From contig JBBISA010000003.1 of the NCBI GenBank assembly GCA_037441525.1, positions 124,001-188,000 of the forward strand: a DNA stretch of 64,000 nucleotides, in the 5' to 3' direction. How positions within the stretch are numbered: the first letter of the stretch is position 1; each line of letters opens with the position of its first letter. The notes below the pieces were generated by a model. The model made no database searches. It worked only from the letters and a program-made list of their open reading frames with translations, and had not been told where the DNA came from. Source of the DNA: SKVR01 sp037441525. GTDB lineage: Bacteria; Bacteroidota; Bacteroidia; Bacteroidales; UBA7960. Position numbers and translations under genes: made by a program. Shown here one piece after another: positions 8,686 through 16,882 of this stretch.

Positions 8686-11190
8686 TCATTCCTTCCCCTG
8701 CAAATATTCAAAATGAGCAACAATGGTTCTAAGTTCAGAAAAGGTGAATTGCCCATGAGTGGCTTGCATTAAATTGGTTAACGACCCCCCATGACCAAAT
8801 TCTTTCAGGTGTTCCAACCCCATTTCAATTTTCGATTTTTCCACCAGTTGCGTGGCTTCAATCTCTCCCGATTTAACAAAGGTGGCAAGATGGCTTTCTA
8901 TTGTTGTTACAGACAGGTTTCTTTCAACAGCAATCTGCTCCGGAGTCTTGCCAGACAAGAACATCTCCAGACTCTCTCTGAAGGAAGCACCCTTTTTCTT
9001 CTTATCTGCCCTTTCTGTGGTTCTCTTTTTCTCAGGGATATTTTCCAGGGGAGCACTTGCTATCTGATGGGTATTGCAATAATGTTGCACAATTCCTATG
9101 ATCTCCCGGCCGTAGGCTTCGGTTTTTCTTTTGCCCATTCCGTGTATTTGCCTGAGTGCATTGGTTGTATCAGGCAACAGCTTAGATATTTCTGTCATGG
9201 AACGGAGCGGAAGTATCATATAAACAGGCTTTCCGGTGTGTTCAGATAACCGGTCGCGCCATGAGCGAAGCATTTTCAGTAATTCGGGATGTGCAACGGA
9301 ATTTTGCAACGTTTCTGTTTTCTCCCTTTTCCTGAGCATTTTCCCCCTTTCGGCAACAATAGACGCCTTAGCCCTGATTTCGAGATATTTTGCCACCGAA
9401 AAACCATCTTTACAACCTTCCATACAGGCATGTTTCAAATCTATCTCATCCAGAAGGCGTTGCATCGATTCCTGAAAAGTTTTGCGAATTGCCCGGTTAT
9501 CCACGTCAAGGTCAACGTCCTGCAGGGGATTCATAATTTCTGCAGCAATCCTTGGTATAAAATAGCCGCATGCTTTCATTATGCGCTGTTGCAATGTTCC
9601 ATTGGTTTCAATCTGCTGATTAAGTGCAAGAAGATTCTTAACTTCGTTCATAAATCTTGATGCAATGCCTGTTAACTCATCACGCATTAATCTTTCTATA
9701 GCGGTTATTTTGTCGTACACCCCGGAAACAAGCACACTTTCATTTTCGCGCACAACCTTAAGTAAATATCTGACTCTGTAAAGCATTGGGGCAAAATTGA
9801 AAAGATCTTCCAACTGGGCAAACTGAAACTCGAAACGGGCCTGATTGAGATGCTGATTGCCAAAAATATTCTTTTCGATGGTGTGGGAAAAATCGCGAAT
9901 ACTGTTATCGTTGCGTACCGACTGGGGAATAATGCGGGAGCTAAGCACCAACCCATCAAGTGCCCGGCAGCGGCTCAGGGCAACATACACCTGGCCATGG
10001 GCAAAGGCAGCACGGGCGTCAATTATGGCCTTGTCGAAGGTTAACCCCTGGCTTTTGTGGATTGTAATGGCCCATGCCAGTTTTAGGGGAAACTGGGAAA
10101 AGGTACCTGCAACCTTCTCGGTTATTTCTTTGGTTTCTTCGTTAAGTGAGAATCTTTTGTTCTCCCACATAAGGGGTACCACTGCAATATCATCATCATC
10201 GCCTTCACAACTTACAAAAATCATATCACTGTCAAGACTGGTTATCTTCCCAATTTTCCCATTGTAGAACAACTTGGCGGGCGACGGGTCATTTTTTACA
10301 AACATCACCTGAGCCCCTTTTTTCAATGTAAGTTCGATTTCGGTGGGAAAGGATGATTCGGGAAAATCGCCATCGATTATAGCCTTGTATTTCCTTACGG
10401 GCGATTGTATTTCGCTTATCCTCTGCTCGTTTATCTGGCGGGCCTGATTGTTATGGGTGGTTAAAGTAATATAGCCATCGGCCTGAAGTGCAGTAACATC
10501 TTCACGGTATTGTTTATTGATGAGGGAAAGTATTTCGGGCGAAAGGTCGTTGTCGCGTACTTTATTGAGTAACCGTATAAATCCGGGGTCACTTTGGCGG
10601 TACACCTCCCTCAGTTCAATGATTACCATGTCGGTCTGCTTAAGCGCCAGGCTTCCAAAGAAGTAAAAGGTAGTAAAATATCGTTCGAGCAACTCCCTCT
10701 CGTCGTCTCTGATTACTGGCGGTAATTGCTGTAAATCGCCAATGAGCAATAATTGCAGCCCTCCAAAAGGCTTTGATGATGACCGGTAACGTCGCAGAAC
10801 CATATCAATGGCATCCAGAAGATCGGCTCTTACCATACTTATTTCATCGATAATCAGCAGATCGAGACTTCGGATAATATTTATCTTTTCACGGTTTACC
10901 TTCAAGAAACTACTCTCAACACCCCGTTGCAGCATAGCCTGCTCGTCGGGCAAAAGTGGGCCAAATGGCAACTGAAAGAAGGAATGGATGGTTACTCCAC
11001 CCGCATTTATGGCGGCAACCCCTGTTGGGGCTACTACAACCGATCTTTTAAGGGATTGATTGCGCACAAAGCGCAAAAAAGTAGTTTTACCTGTCCCGGC
11101 CCTGCCTGTAAGAAAAAGACTTTTACCGGTGTTCTCCACATATTCCCACGCCAACCTCAGCTGAGGATTGTTCTCCATATTCAATTCCAT
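8686..11190 (-). CDS. PIF1-like helicase with HRDC and C-terminal helix-turn-helix domains
   Basis: This is a superfamily 1B helicase of 834 residues. Walker A is GRAGTGKT (residues 29-36), Walker B is LLIIDEIS (about 110-117), and a C-terminal helicase motif WAITIHKSQGLTFD confirms the PIF1/RecD2 type. After the helicase core come a helical linker, an HRDC-type nucleic-acid-binding domain (about 645-710, with ALRQIHGMGKRK), and a helix-turn-helix segment (GKTPEQIAVERNLSVTTIESH) like that at the end of RecQ proteins. It probably unwinds R-loops, G-quadruplexes or stalled replication structures. This combination is common in Bacteroidota. Start is ATG at 11190; a second in-frame ATG lies four codons later. 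Confidence 0.9.
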   Translation of the reverse strand: MELNMENNPQLRLAWEYVENTGKSLFLTGRAGTGKTTFLRFVRNQSLKRSVVVAPTGVAAINAGGVTIHSFFQLPFGPLLPDEQAMLQRGVESSFLKVNREKINIIRSLDLLIIDEISMVRADLLDAIDMVLRRYRSSSKPFGGLQLLLIGDLQQLPPVIRDDERELLERYFTTFYFFGSLALKQTDMVIIELREVYRQSDPGFIRLLNKVRDNDLSPEILSLINKQYREDVTALQADGYITLTTHNNQARQINEQRISEIQSPVRKYKAIIDGDFPESSFPTEIELTLKKGAQVMFVKNDPSPAKLFYNGKIGKITSLDSDMIFVSCEGDDDDIAVVPLMWENKRFSLNEETKEITEKVAGTFSQFPLKLAWAITIHKSQGLTFDKAIIDARAAFAHGQVYVALSRCRALDGLVLSSRIIPQSVRNDNSIRDFSHTIEKNIFGNQHLNQARFEFQFAQLEDLFNFAPMLYRVRYLLKVVRENESVLVSGVYDKITAIERLMRDELTGIASRFMNEVKNLLALNQQIETNGTLQQRIMKACGYFIPRIAAEIMNPLQDVDLDVDNRAIRKTFQESMQRLLDEIDLKHACMEGCKDGFSVAKYLEIRAKASIVAERGKMLRKREKTETLQNSVAHPELLKMLRSWRDRLSEHTGKPVYMILPLRSMTEISKLLPDTTNALRQIHGMGKRKTEAYGREIIGIVQHYCNTHQIASAPLENIPEKKRTTERADKKKKGASFRESLEMFLSGKTPEQIAVERNLSVTTIESHLATFVKSGEIEATQLVEKSKIEMGLEHLKEFGHGGSLTNLMQATHGQFTFSELRTIVAHFEYLQGKE

Positions 11191-11211
11191 AGAAATTCAG
11201 GTAATGTACAA

Positions 11212-11235
11212 GGGGTAAATATAAAATATTTCCCC
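11212..11235 (-). other. Hairpin between sulfur operon and helicase gene
   Basis: GGGGTAAATAT and ATATTTCCCC form an imperfect inverted repeat with a short loop. There is no strong T-run after it, so it is a weak terminator candidate or a processing site 30 bases after the last gene of the sulfur operon. Confidence 0.3.
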
Positions 11236-11265
11236 AAGGGCGCAAAGCTGAAAACCACAGAATAA

Positions 11266-11886
11266 TCAACAACCCCCTTTGGCGCCCTTTACTTCCATGT
11301 TTACTGCGGGAATAATTCCGGCTGGTGCTGTTGATTGGGTTGTGGATTGAGTAACTGATGTATTCATGTACCTGTTATAATCGAAACGGGCTTTTTCTTC
11401 ATGGTAGCGGGCCCAGGAAGGAGAAAACTCATCAATTCCATGGGCTTTTGCGGTTTCATAATTGCCCCCAAGCACCAAAATATTCTCACTCAATCCTTTG
11501 GCCAGCAACAGTAACCTGGCTGAATGGGCTATCGATTCTGTACCGGCATATAAAACCGTTACATTATCGTTGTAATGCTTCAATGTTCTGATATGCTTTT
11601 TGTTTAGCAACTCATCAAACGGAATATTTATAGCACCTGCCAGGTGGTCAGTTGCAAATTCTTCCCTGGGCCTTAAGTCAATAAAAAGATAGCCTGGTTT
11701 ATTATTACTTACAATATCGCTCAGCTGGTCGTAGCCAAGTAAATTATGTCCGGCACTCAGTGCACTTACCACTTCATTGCCCGAACGCCCGTAATGGTTG
11801 GTGGTAAAGAGATTTATGGCAACTATAATCGCAACAAAGGCAAATGCCATAAGGCTGATAATATTAAGATTTCTGGTTGAATCCAT
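11266..11886 (-). CDS. Membrane-anchored rhodanese-fold protein lacking the active-site Cys, with C-terminal Gly-Gly-Cys
   Basis: The 206-residue protein has an N-terminal membrane anchor (residues 9-27) and one rhodanese domain (about 50-150: YLFIDLRPREEF, NIPFDELL). The active-site loop reads VLYAGTES, with Ala114 where sulfurtransferases have Cys. The only cysteine in the whole protein is the last residue, C206, after a flexible Ser/Thr/Pro tail and the end VKGAKGGC. The domain probably faces the periplasm. It is the last gene of the minus-strand operon, 31 bases after the YeeE-rhodanese gene. The tail suggests a mobile sulfur-carrying thiol comparable in logic to the SoxY GGCGG arm; this is inference. 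A purely structural or regulatory role is the alternative. Confidence 0.82.
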   Translation of the reverse strand: MDSTRNLNIISLMAFAFVAIIVAINLFTTNHYGRSGNEVVSALSAGHNLLGYDQLSDIVSNNKPGYLFIDLRPREEFATDHLAGAINIPFDELLNKKHIRTLKHYNDNVTVLYAGTESIAHSARLLLLAKGLSENILVLGGNYETAKAHGIDEFSPSWARYHEEKARFDYNRYMNTSVTQSTTQSTAPAGIIPAVNMEVKGAKGGC

Positions 11887-11917
11887 AACTATATGTTTAA
11901 AAATTCTTCAATGCAAT

Positions 11918-13141
11918 TCAGCAACCTCCCCTTCCGCCGGGTGCCTGTATTTCGATGACGGTTTTTACCGGTACTGGAGTAATCGCAGCTTTTGGCAGGG
12001 CTTCTCCTTCCATAAACATTTGCCGGGCTTTTGCAATAAACCGGGCTCTGAACTGGGCTGTCATTTCTGTTTGGTCTTCAAGATTAACCGGTGTTTCAAA
12101 AAGCTCTTCAAACAGGCCATTGAGCCCCCCTTTAAGCATATAAACATTTTCCATTGCTGCCCGGGTAGCTGTAGCCCATGCCATAAGTGCCTGGCTTTCG
12201 CCAAAACTGTAAAACACCTTTTTGGTCTGGTTATCAGCAAAGAACTGTCTGTACTTGCGCCCGGTGATATCCTGAATGGTCATGTGAATCGCTCCGGGAA
12301 GCGAAAACTGCTGAAAATCTGCACTATCGCGCACATCTATCAGAATGAAATTCCTATCCTGCTGCATTATTTTATAAATGGCTTCCTCTGAGTTCACATA
12401 TTTTCCATCCCGCATTAATGCGGAATGTAATTCGGTAATCTGTATTTCGCCGGCATTGCTTTTACGTTGTGGCGGAAGAAAAAGAAAAAAGAACATGGCC
12501 AGCAACAACAACATTCCGGGGAACGCGTAGGATGGGCGCTGGCTTTTTATAGCTACCGGGGTTTTATTTACATTATCTTCTATTATCTGGGTAATGGCAA
12601 ATGCTGCAAGCGCCACCCCTGTGAGGATAAAAGCAAACCAGGCTCTGGAAATGCCCAGTGTTTCATAAATAAAAGGACTCCCCTGAAAATAGCCCAGGTA
12701 AACTGATTCCCAGTTATTGTAGAAATGTCCGAAGATAAACATCCCTATCAGGCTGCCAAAAAGAAACAGCATTGCATCTATCTTGCCCACGGTTGCCGCT
12801 ACAATACTGGTTCCGGGGCAATATCCGCCAAGTATAAACCCAAACCCCATTATCGAACCACCAATAATTGCCGACCACAGGTAAGTGGGATTAACATATA
12901 CCAGGCTCATATCGAGCCAGCCCATAAAGCTAAGGAATAAAAGGCCTACCATAGCGGTAATGCCGGCCGTGAAGAATACCCTCAACACCACAAAGTCGTA
13001 GCCATAAAACACCCCGGCAAGCTTTCGCGATGATGAAAACCCTGCCTGCTCAAGCACATAGCCAAAGCCAATGCCGAGTATCAGGGCAAAAAATAAATTT
13101 AGTTGCGGATTTACCAACCCTTCCGGGATAAACGGTGCCAT
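11918..13141 (-). CDS. YeeE/YedE thiosulfate-transporter half fused to a rhodanese domain, C-terminal Gly-Gly-Cys
   Basis: The first about 185 residues are a YeeE/YedE (DUF395) membrane unit containing the conserved GGYCPGTS motif with C108; such cysteines carry thiosulfate through YeeE-type channels. A further membrane helix (about 208-223) leads to a rhodanese domain (about 250-350: ILIDVRDSADF, VYMLKGGLNG). Its active-site position reads VFYSFGES, Ser312 replacing the catalytic Cys. A 50-residue linker ends in APGGRGGC, so C407 and C108 are the only two cysteines. It pairs with the other YeeE/YedE half encoded 74 bases upstream. Likely role: import or hand-over of thiosulfate or persulfide sulfur at the inner membrane. 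The fusion to a rhodanese lacking its cysteine is odd. Confidence 0.85.
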   Translation of the reverse strand: MAPFIPEGLVNPQLNLFFALILGIGFGYVLEQAGFSSSRKLAGVFYGYDFVVLRVFFTAGITAMVGLLFLSFMGWLDMSLVYVNPTYLWSAIIGGSIMGFGFILGGYCPGTSIVAATVGKIDAMLFLFGSLIGMFIFGHFYNNWESVYLGYFQGSPFIYETLGISRAWFAFILTGVALAAFAITQIIEDNVNKTPVAIKSQRPSYAFPGMLLLLAMFFFLFLPPQRKSNAGEIQITELHSALMRDGKYVNSEEAIYKIMQQDRNFILIDVRDSADFQQFSLPGAIHMTIQDITGRKYRQFFADNQTKKVFYSFGESQALMAWATATRAAMENVYMLKGGLNGLFEELFETPVNLEDQTEMTAQFRARFIAKARQMFMEGEALPKAAITPVPVKTVIEIQAPGGRGGC

Positions 13142-13215
13142 AATATTTTTGATTTAAAGATTTTCGGATTGTTGATTTTTGGATTATTGGGGGGGGTGAG
13201 GAATGAGAAAGAGTG

Positions 13216-13728
13216 TCAGGTCCACAATTTTCTGAAAAACCATGCAACCATGTAACCGGTTCCAAAGATCATCATCATGGTAAGGATACCCCCGGTTGAT
13301 AGTACAGCCATTCCACTGAGGGCGGCCCCACTGGTACACCCACGCCCGAACTGGGCACCCAGGCCAAACAACAGCCCGCCAGCCACTGCAAACAAAGCCC
13401 TTACCGGTGCACTTACCTTAGGCCCTCTTTCGAGCTTAAAACCCAGGCGGCGCGATGTAGCTCCGCTGATAAAACCTCCGATAATTACTCCCATTGCCAG
13501 AAATACAAGCCAGGAGCGCATTGGATTTCCGGTAAAGAAAACTTCGTAAAAAGGCGATTTGGCAGCATAATCGGGGGCTATCGTGGCCACAGTGGTTATC
13601 AGTACATCTTTTGCTGCACCGCTGGCCCCAAGACCACGGCCTGTAATTACAAATGAAGCCAGCAGTACCATGCCAAGCAAAAAGCCGGCAAGGTAGGGGT
13701 TCATAAAGGGTTTGGGTTGTTTTTCCAT
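13216..13728 (-). CDS. YeeE/YedE family thiosulfate-transporter half
   Basis: This 170-residue membrane protein is the partner half of a YeeE/YedE transporter. It contains the motif GRGCTSG with C131, one of the conserved cysteines through which characterised YeeE proteins pass thiosulfate. Four or so hydrophobic helices are seen: residues 11-29, 72-90, 108-125 and 135-165. It lies 37 bases after the double-rhodanese gene and precedes the YeeE-rhodanese fusion. Together the two halves equal one full-length transporter. Sulfur-compound transport is well supported by family; the exact substrate is not. Confidence 0.87.
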   Translation of the reverse strand: MEKQPKPFMNPYLAGFLLGMVLLASFVITGRGLGASGAAKDVLITTVATIAPDYAAKSPFYEVFFTGNPMRSWLVFLAMGVIIGGFISGATSRRLGFKLERGPKVSAPVRALFAVAGGLLFGLGAQFGRGCTSGAALSGMAVLSTGGILTMMMIFGTGYMVAWFFRKLWT

Positions 13729-13765
13729 AGCAATATTTGTTTTAAATTTCCTGATTCTAAAATTA

Positions 13766-14848
13766 TCAGCAGCCTCCCTTCACGGTTATCTGCTCAGTCT
13801 TCTCATTCATAACTGGTTGATTACCTGACTTTTCATTCCCTTTTACAAGAGGATAGTTGCGGATATGCTCCTCAGAAAATGCTCGGGTAGCCGGGGGCGT
13901 GTTGCGCATTATACTATAAGTAAAACTGTTGGCGCCATATTTAAGGTTTCTGGCATCATACCCCAGCAAGTTGAGAAAAGCAGTCGCATAGGAGGAGGTT
14001 TGTCCCGTGTAGCAATAAATCACCACAGGTTTATCCGTCGGAAGGGTTTTGATATCTGCAGTGCTTTTAAATGATTGCCGTGGAAGGTAATGCACCGACC
14101 CTGGAATATGCCCGCTATCGTATACTTCCAATGGCCAGTAACATACAACATAATAATCTGCAGTGTCAAGCATTAATTGACCAATGCCAATGCCTTTTGT
14201 TTGCCAACCCTCTGACAAAACAACCCTTGCCCTTTGGTGAAGTATTTCGCGAGGCGAGCTCATCCCTGTATTAATTACCGGCAAACTGCCGGCACTATTT
14301 TTCGGGTTGGCTGTGGTTTCGAGCTTCCCGGCAAGTGTATCAGATAAAACCGCGAACCAGGCCTGATCGGCAATTGTGCGGTTCCAGGCGCTTAATCCAA
14401 ATCTTAAATGCCAGGTGTTGTTATAGCCCAACATTCGCAATATGGCCACTACATAACCCGATAACTGGGCGTTGCTGCATACCAGGGTAATTCTTTCGAA
14501 ACTGTTGGGGTCTATACGGTTTTCAAAATAATCAAGTATCTTGTCTGGTTGTATGTTAATAGAATTTTCAATGTGCCCTTCCAGATATTCATCCCGGGGT
14601 CTGAGGTCGATAAGAAGATTTCTTCCTGATTTCAGGCTGCCATACAATTCATCTATCTCTACCAAAAAAGGCAATGGAGCAGTATTGATCAAATCACCAT
14701 TCTCTTCGAGATATTGAAGTAAAATGGCAGATTCTTCAACCGGTTGACCATCCAGGCTTTCACTTACTTTTCCTGAACATGCCATAATTAATACCGGCAG
14801 CAAAAGCACAGATAAATACCGGAAAATTGTTTTAGGATAGATTTTCAT
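13766..14848 (-). CDS. Double-rhodanese lipoprotein with C-terminal Gly-Gly-Cys
   Basis: The ATG at 14848 begins a lipoprotein signal with lipobox LIMAC (C24), so the 360-residue product is lipid-anchored and extracytoplasmic. Two rhodanese domains follow. The first (about 65-160) has its loop cysteine C124 in LVCSNAQLS, and the second (about 215-315) has C279 in YCYTGQTSS, so both may be active sulfurtransferases, unlike the two downstream operon partners. A basic/polar linker ends in TVKGGC with C360 as last residue. The stop TGA is followed directly by TAA. The protein probably receives sulfur from the octahaem enzyme's products or from polysulfide and passes it on. The start at 14884 is not needed and lacks a signal peptide. 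Confidence 0.87.
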   Translation of the reverse strand: MKIYPKTIFRYLSVLLLPVLIMACSGKVSESLDGQPVEESAILLQYLEENGDLINTAPLPFLVEIDELYGSLKSGRNLLIDLRPRDEYLEGHIENSINIQPDKILDYFENRIDPNSFERITLVCSNAQLSGYVVAILRMLGYNNTWHLRFGLSAWNRTIADQAWFAVLSDTLAGKLETTANPKNSAGSLPVINTGMSSPREILHQRARVVLSEGWQTKGIGIGQLMLDTADYYVVCYWPLEVYDSGHIPGSVHYLPRQSFKSTADIKTLPTDKPVVIYCYTGQTSSYATAFLNLLGYDARNLKYGANSFTYSIMRNTPPATRAFSEEHIRNYPLVKGNEKSGNQPVMNEKTEQITVKGGC

Positions 14849-14900
14849 TTTTATATTTTCTTCATTTATTAAAAGCCATGTCAATTAAAAGCATTGCTGC

Positions 14901-16178
14901 TCAGAGCAATTTGGGCCTTACCCTGAGCATTATATAAGTAAAATAAAGGGGCTGAGAGGTAGACCCATTCTTAATCAAACCCATTGATTCAGTGGCGACC
15001 ATGTGCGAATACCCACCGATTATCTGAGTGAAACTATTAAAGCGGTAATTCAAGGTAAGGTCGATTTCGGTGCCAAGGAATTTATTGGTTTGAACCGCGT
15101 TATTGGCCTTGAAAGGATTCATTCCCCAGAAAAGATGTAAATCTGCATCAACAGTGATTTTGGATGAAAGCTTAATCCTGTTTTTAACGAAAGGGTTTAT
15201 CAGCCCTGCGTTGCGTGTATGTACCGGGATGTTGGTAAAGAAATCCATAAATCCATTGTGAGCGTGCCCGGCCCCGTGAGTAGGATCAAAGGTCCTGAAA
15301 CGGTTATCGCCCGGATTTGCGGCATCATTGCCCGAGAATAATTCAAACCCGAGGGTGGATACAAAATTGTCTGAAACGGGCAAAGATGCTTCAGACCGCA
15401 GATACCAGGCGCTTACTTTTTGCCCGGTACGATGTTTCCCATGCTGAATTGCCGGGTTGACCATAAAATCGATATTCCCAAATTTGTACAAGGTGTAAAC
15501 CGACCAGGTTGAATGCACAAACATGATATCAGGATTAATTAGAGTGCCATTTGGCAGGCTGTGCTCGTTTCCCTCAGCAATACCCAGCAATGAAATACTG
15601 CCCTTATTGCCCATTGTAGTATTAAACCAGCCAAAACCCATAAACTTGTAATTATTGATGCCGTAATGATTGGTGAAATTTCGGGTGTAAGCATCGGGGG
15701 GCTGATTAAAAGCAGCACCCAAATGCAGTTCACCCGCCTTCGAAATGTGTTTCAACAAAGCCACATCATGTTTCTGGGCCATGGGTATCCAGTCATTTAC
15801 TGCAAAAAAACGCTGATTATCGTAGATCAATTCCTGTCGCCCAACTTTTAAAGAGAAGCTATCGGTAAACATTAATTCAATCCAACCCTGATGGAGCGAT
15901 ACCGATGGGATGCTCATTTTCTGGGCTTCCTGCCCCCAAACCCTCACATCCTGAAAGGAAAGATGCATCTTAACCCTGTCTTGCCGGAAGGATAGGTTTA
16001 GCCTCGACCGTTGATTGATATGCAACGTGGGGGTTTGGCCAGCTTCAGGCAATGCCCGGTAGCCGTTCCGTATTTCTGCCCTGGGGCTGATGTCTGCATT
16101 GATACCCAGCTGAGCCTTCAGGGGAAAAATTCCCTTAACAATCAGAATAACAAACAGAATAGTTTTTCTTTTTCCCAT
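14901..16178 (-). CDS. Outer-membrane beta-barrel of the alginate-export type
   Basis: The ATG at 16178 gives a typical signal peptide (KTILFVILIVKGIFPLKA) and a mature protein of about 400 residues rich in alternating strands, ending in an aromatic-rich strand. The order of motifs (RLNLSFRQD, VGRQELIYDNQRF, HDVALLK) fits the alginate-export porin family, often found in respiratory gene clusters and not limited to alginate. It lies between the cytochrome b gene and the lipoprotein gene in the sulfur operon, so it may be the outer-membrane entry path for the electron acceptor. The permeant is an inference from context. Confidence 0.75.
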   Translation of the reverse strand: MGKRKTILFVILIVKGIFPLKAQLGINADISPRAEIRNGYRALPEAGQTPTLHINQRSRLNLSFRQDRVKMHLSFQDVRVWGQEAQKMSIPSVSLHQGWIELMFTDSFSLKVGRQELIYDNQRFFAVNDWIPMAQKHDVALLKHISKAGELHLGAAFNQPPDAYTRNFTNHYGINNYKFMGFGWFNTTMGNKGSISLLGIAEGNEHSLPNGTLINPDIMFVHSTWSVYTLYKFGNIDFMVNPAIQHGKHRTGQKVSAWYLRSEASLPVSDNFVSTLGFELFSGNDAANPGDNRFRTFDPTHGAGHAHNGFMDFFTNIPVHTRNAGLINPFVKNRIKLSSKITVDADLHLFWGMNPFKANNAVQTNKFLGTEIDLTLNYRFNSFTQIIGGYSHMVATESMGLIKNGSTSQPLYFTYIMLRVRPKLL

Positions 16179-16203
16179 AATTTCTTTACTCTCGCAAAAC
16201 CTG

Positions 16204-16854
16204 TTAATTATCCGATTCTGTTTTTTCCTTTTTATCATCCATCTTTTCCAGCTCCTCCCAGCCTGTAAGCATTGCTTTAAGGTTAGAGGTAATGGTTGTA
16301 CCCGTAGTAATCAGATAGAGGTGAACCACAACAAAGGCAATCAGAATATATGCCCCAAGGGTATGAAGCATTGCCACTCGTTCCAGCCCCTGCAATCCAA
16401 GTTCTTTAATCTCTCCCTGGCTTGGGTAGCGGTAAAACATATAGGCGAGTCCGCTGGCAATCATTACGGGGAAAACAAGGATTTTCAATGACAGATAAAC
16501 CAACCTTTGTAATGGGTTTAGTTTGCTGAGTGCCGTTTTTCGGGTTGGATGGGGTGCATTTCGGAAGATGCCAAAAATGTAGTATTCGGCTTGTGCCCTC
16601 AGGTTTTGGGTTGTTGGCAGGTATTGTCTCCATTCGCCTGTAGTGAAATGCCAGAAAATAGTAAAGGCCGTAAGGATCATGAATGCCCAGGCAGCCTTAT
16701 TATGAAGGTTAACCGCCATTTCGAACCCAAAAAAACTGAATGACCCATGAATTTCGAAGCCTGTAAGTGCCAGAAAGAATACCAGGAAAGCCTGGGTCCA
16801 ATGCCAGAACCTTTCATAAAGCTTATAAATATACACTCTTTCAAGTTGTTCCAT
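16204..16854 (-). CDS. Cytochrome b561-like membrane quinol oxidase subunit
   Basis: This integral membrane protein of 216 residues has four hydrophobic helices (about 17-35, 52-70, 118-140 and 158-182) and histidines suited to bind two b haems (YERFWHWTQ, NLHNKAAW, FTIFWHF, LHTLGAYI, VVHLYLI). It resembles the b-type subunits of Ni/Fe hydrogenase and formate dehydrogenase, which oxidise quinol and pass electrons to periplasmic cytochromes. Encoded 28 bases after the octahaem cytochrome, it is the natural electron donor for that enzyme. Confidence 0.85.
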   Translation of the reverse strand: MEQLERVYIYKLYERFWHWTQAFLVFFLALTGFEIHGSFSFFGFEMAVNLHNKAAWAFMILTAFTIFWHFTTGEWRQYLPTTQNLRAQAEYYIFGIFRNAPHPTRKTALSKLNPLQRLVYLSLKILVFPVMIASGLAYMFYRYPSQGEIKELGLQGLERVAMLHTLGAYILIAFVVVHLYLITTGTTITSNLKAMLTGWEELEKMDDKKEKTESDN

Positions 16855-16882
16855 GTTTTTGATAATAGGTTTTTACGGGTGA

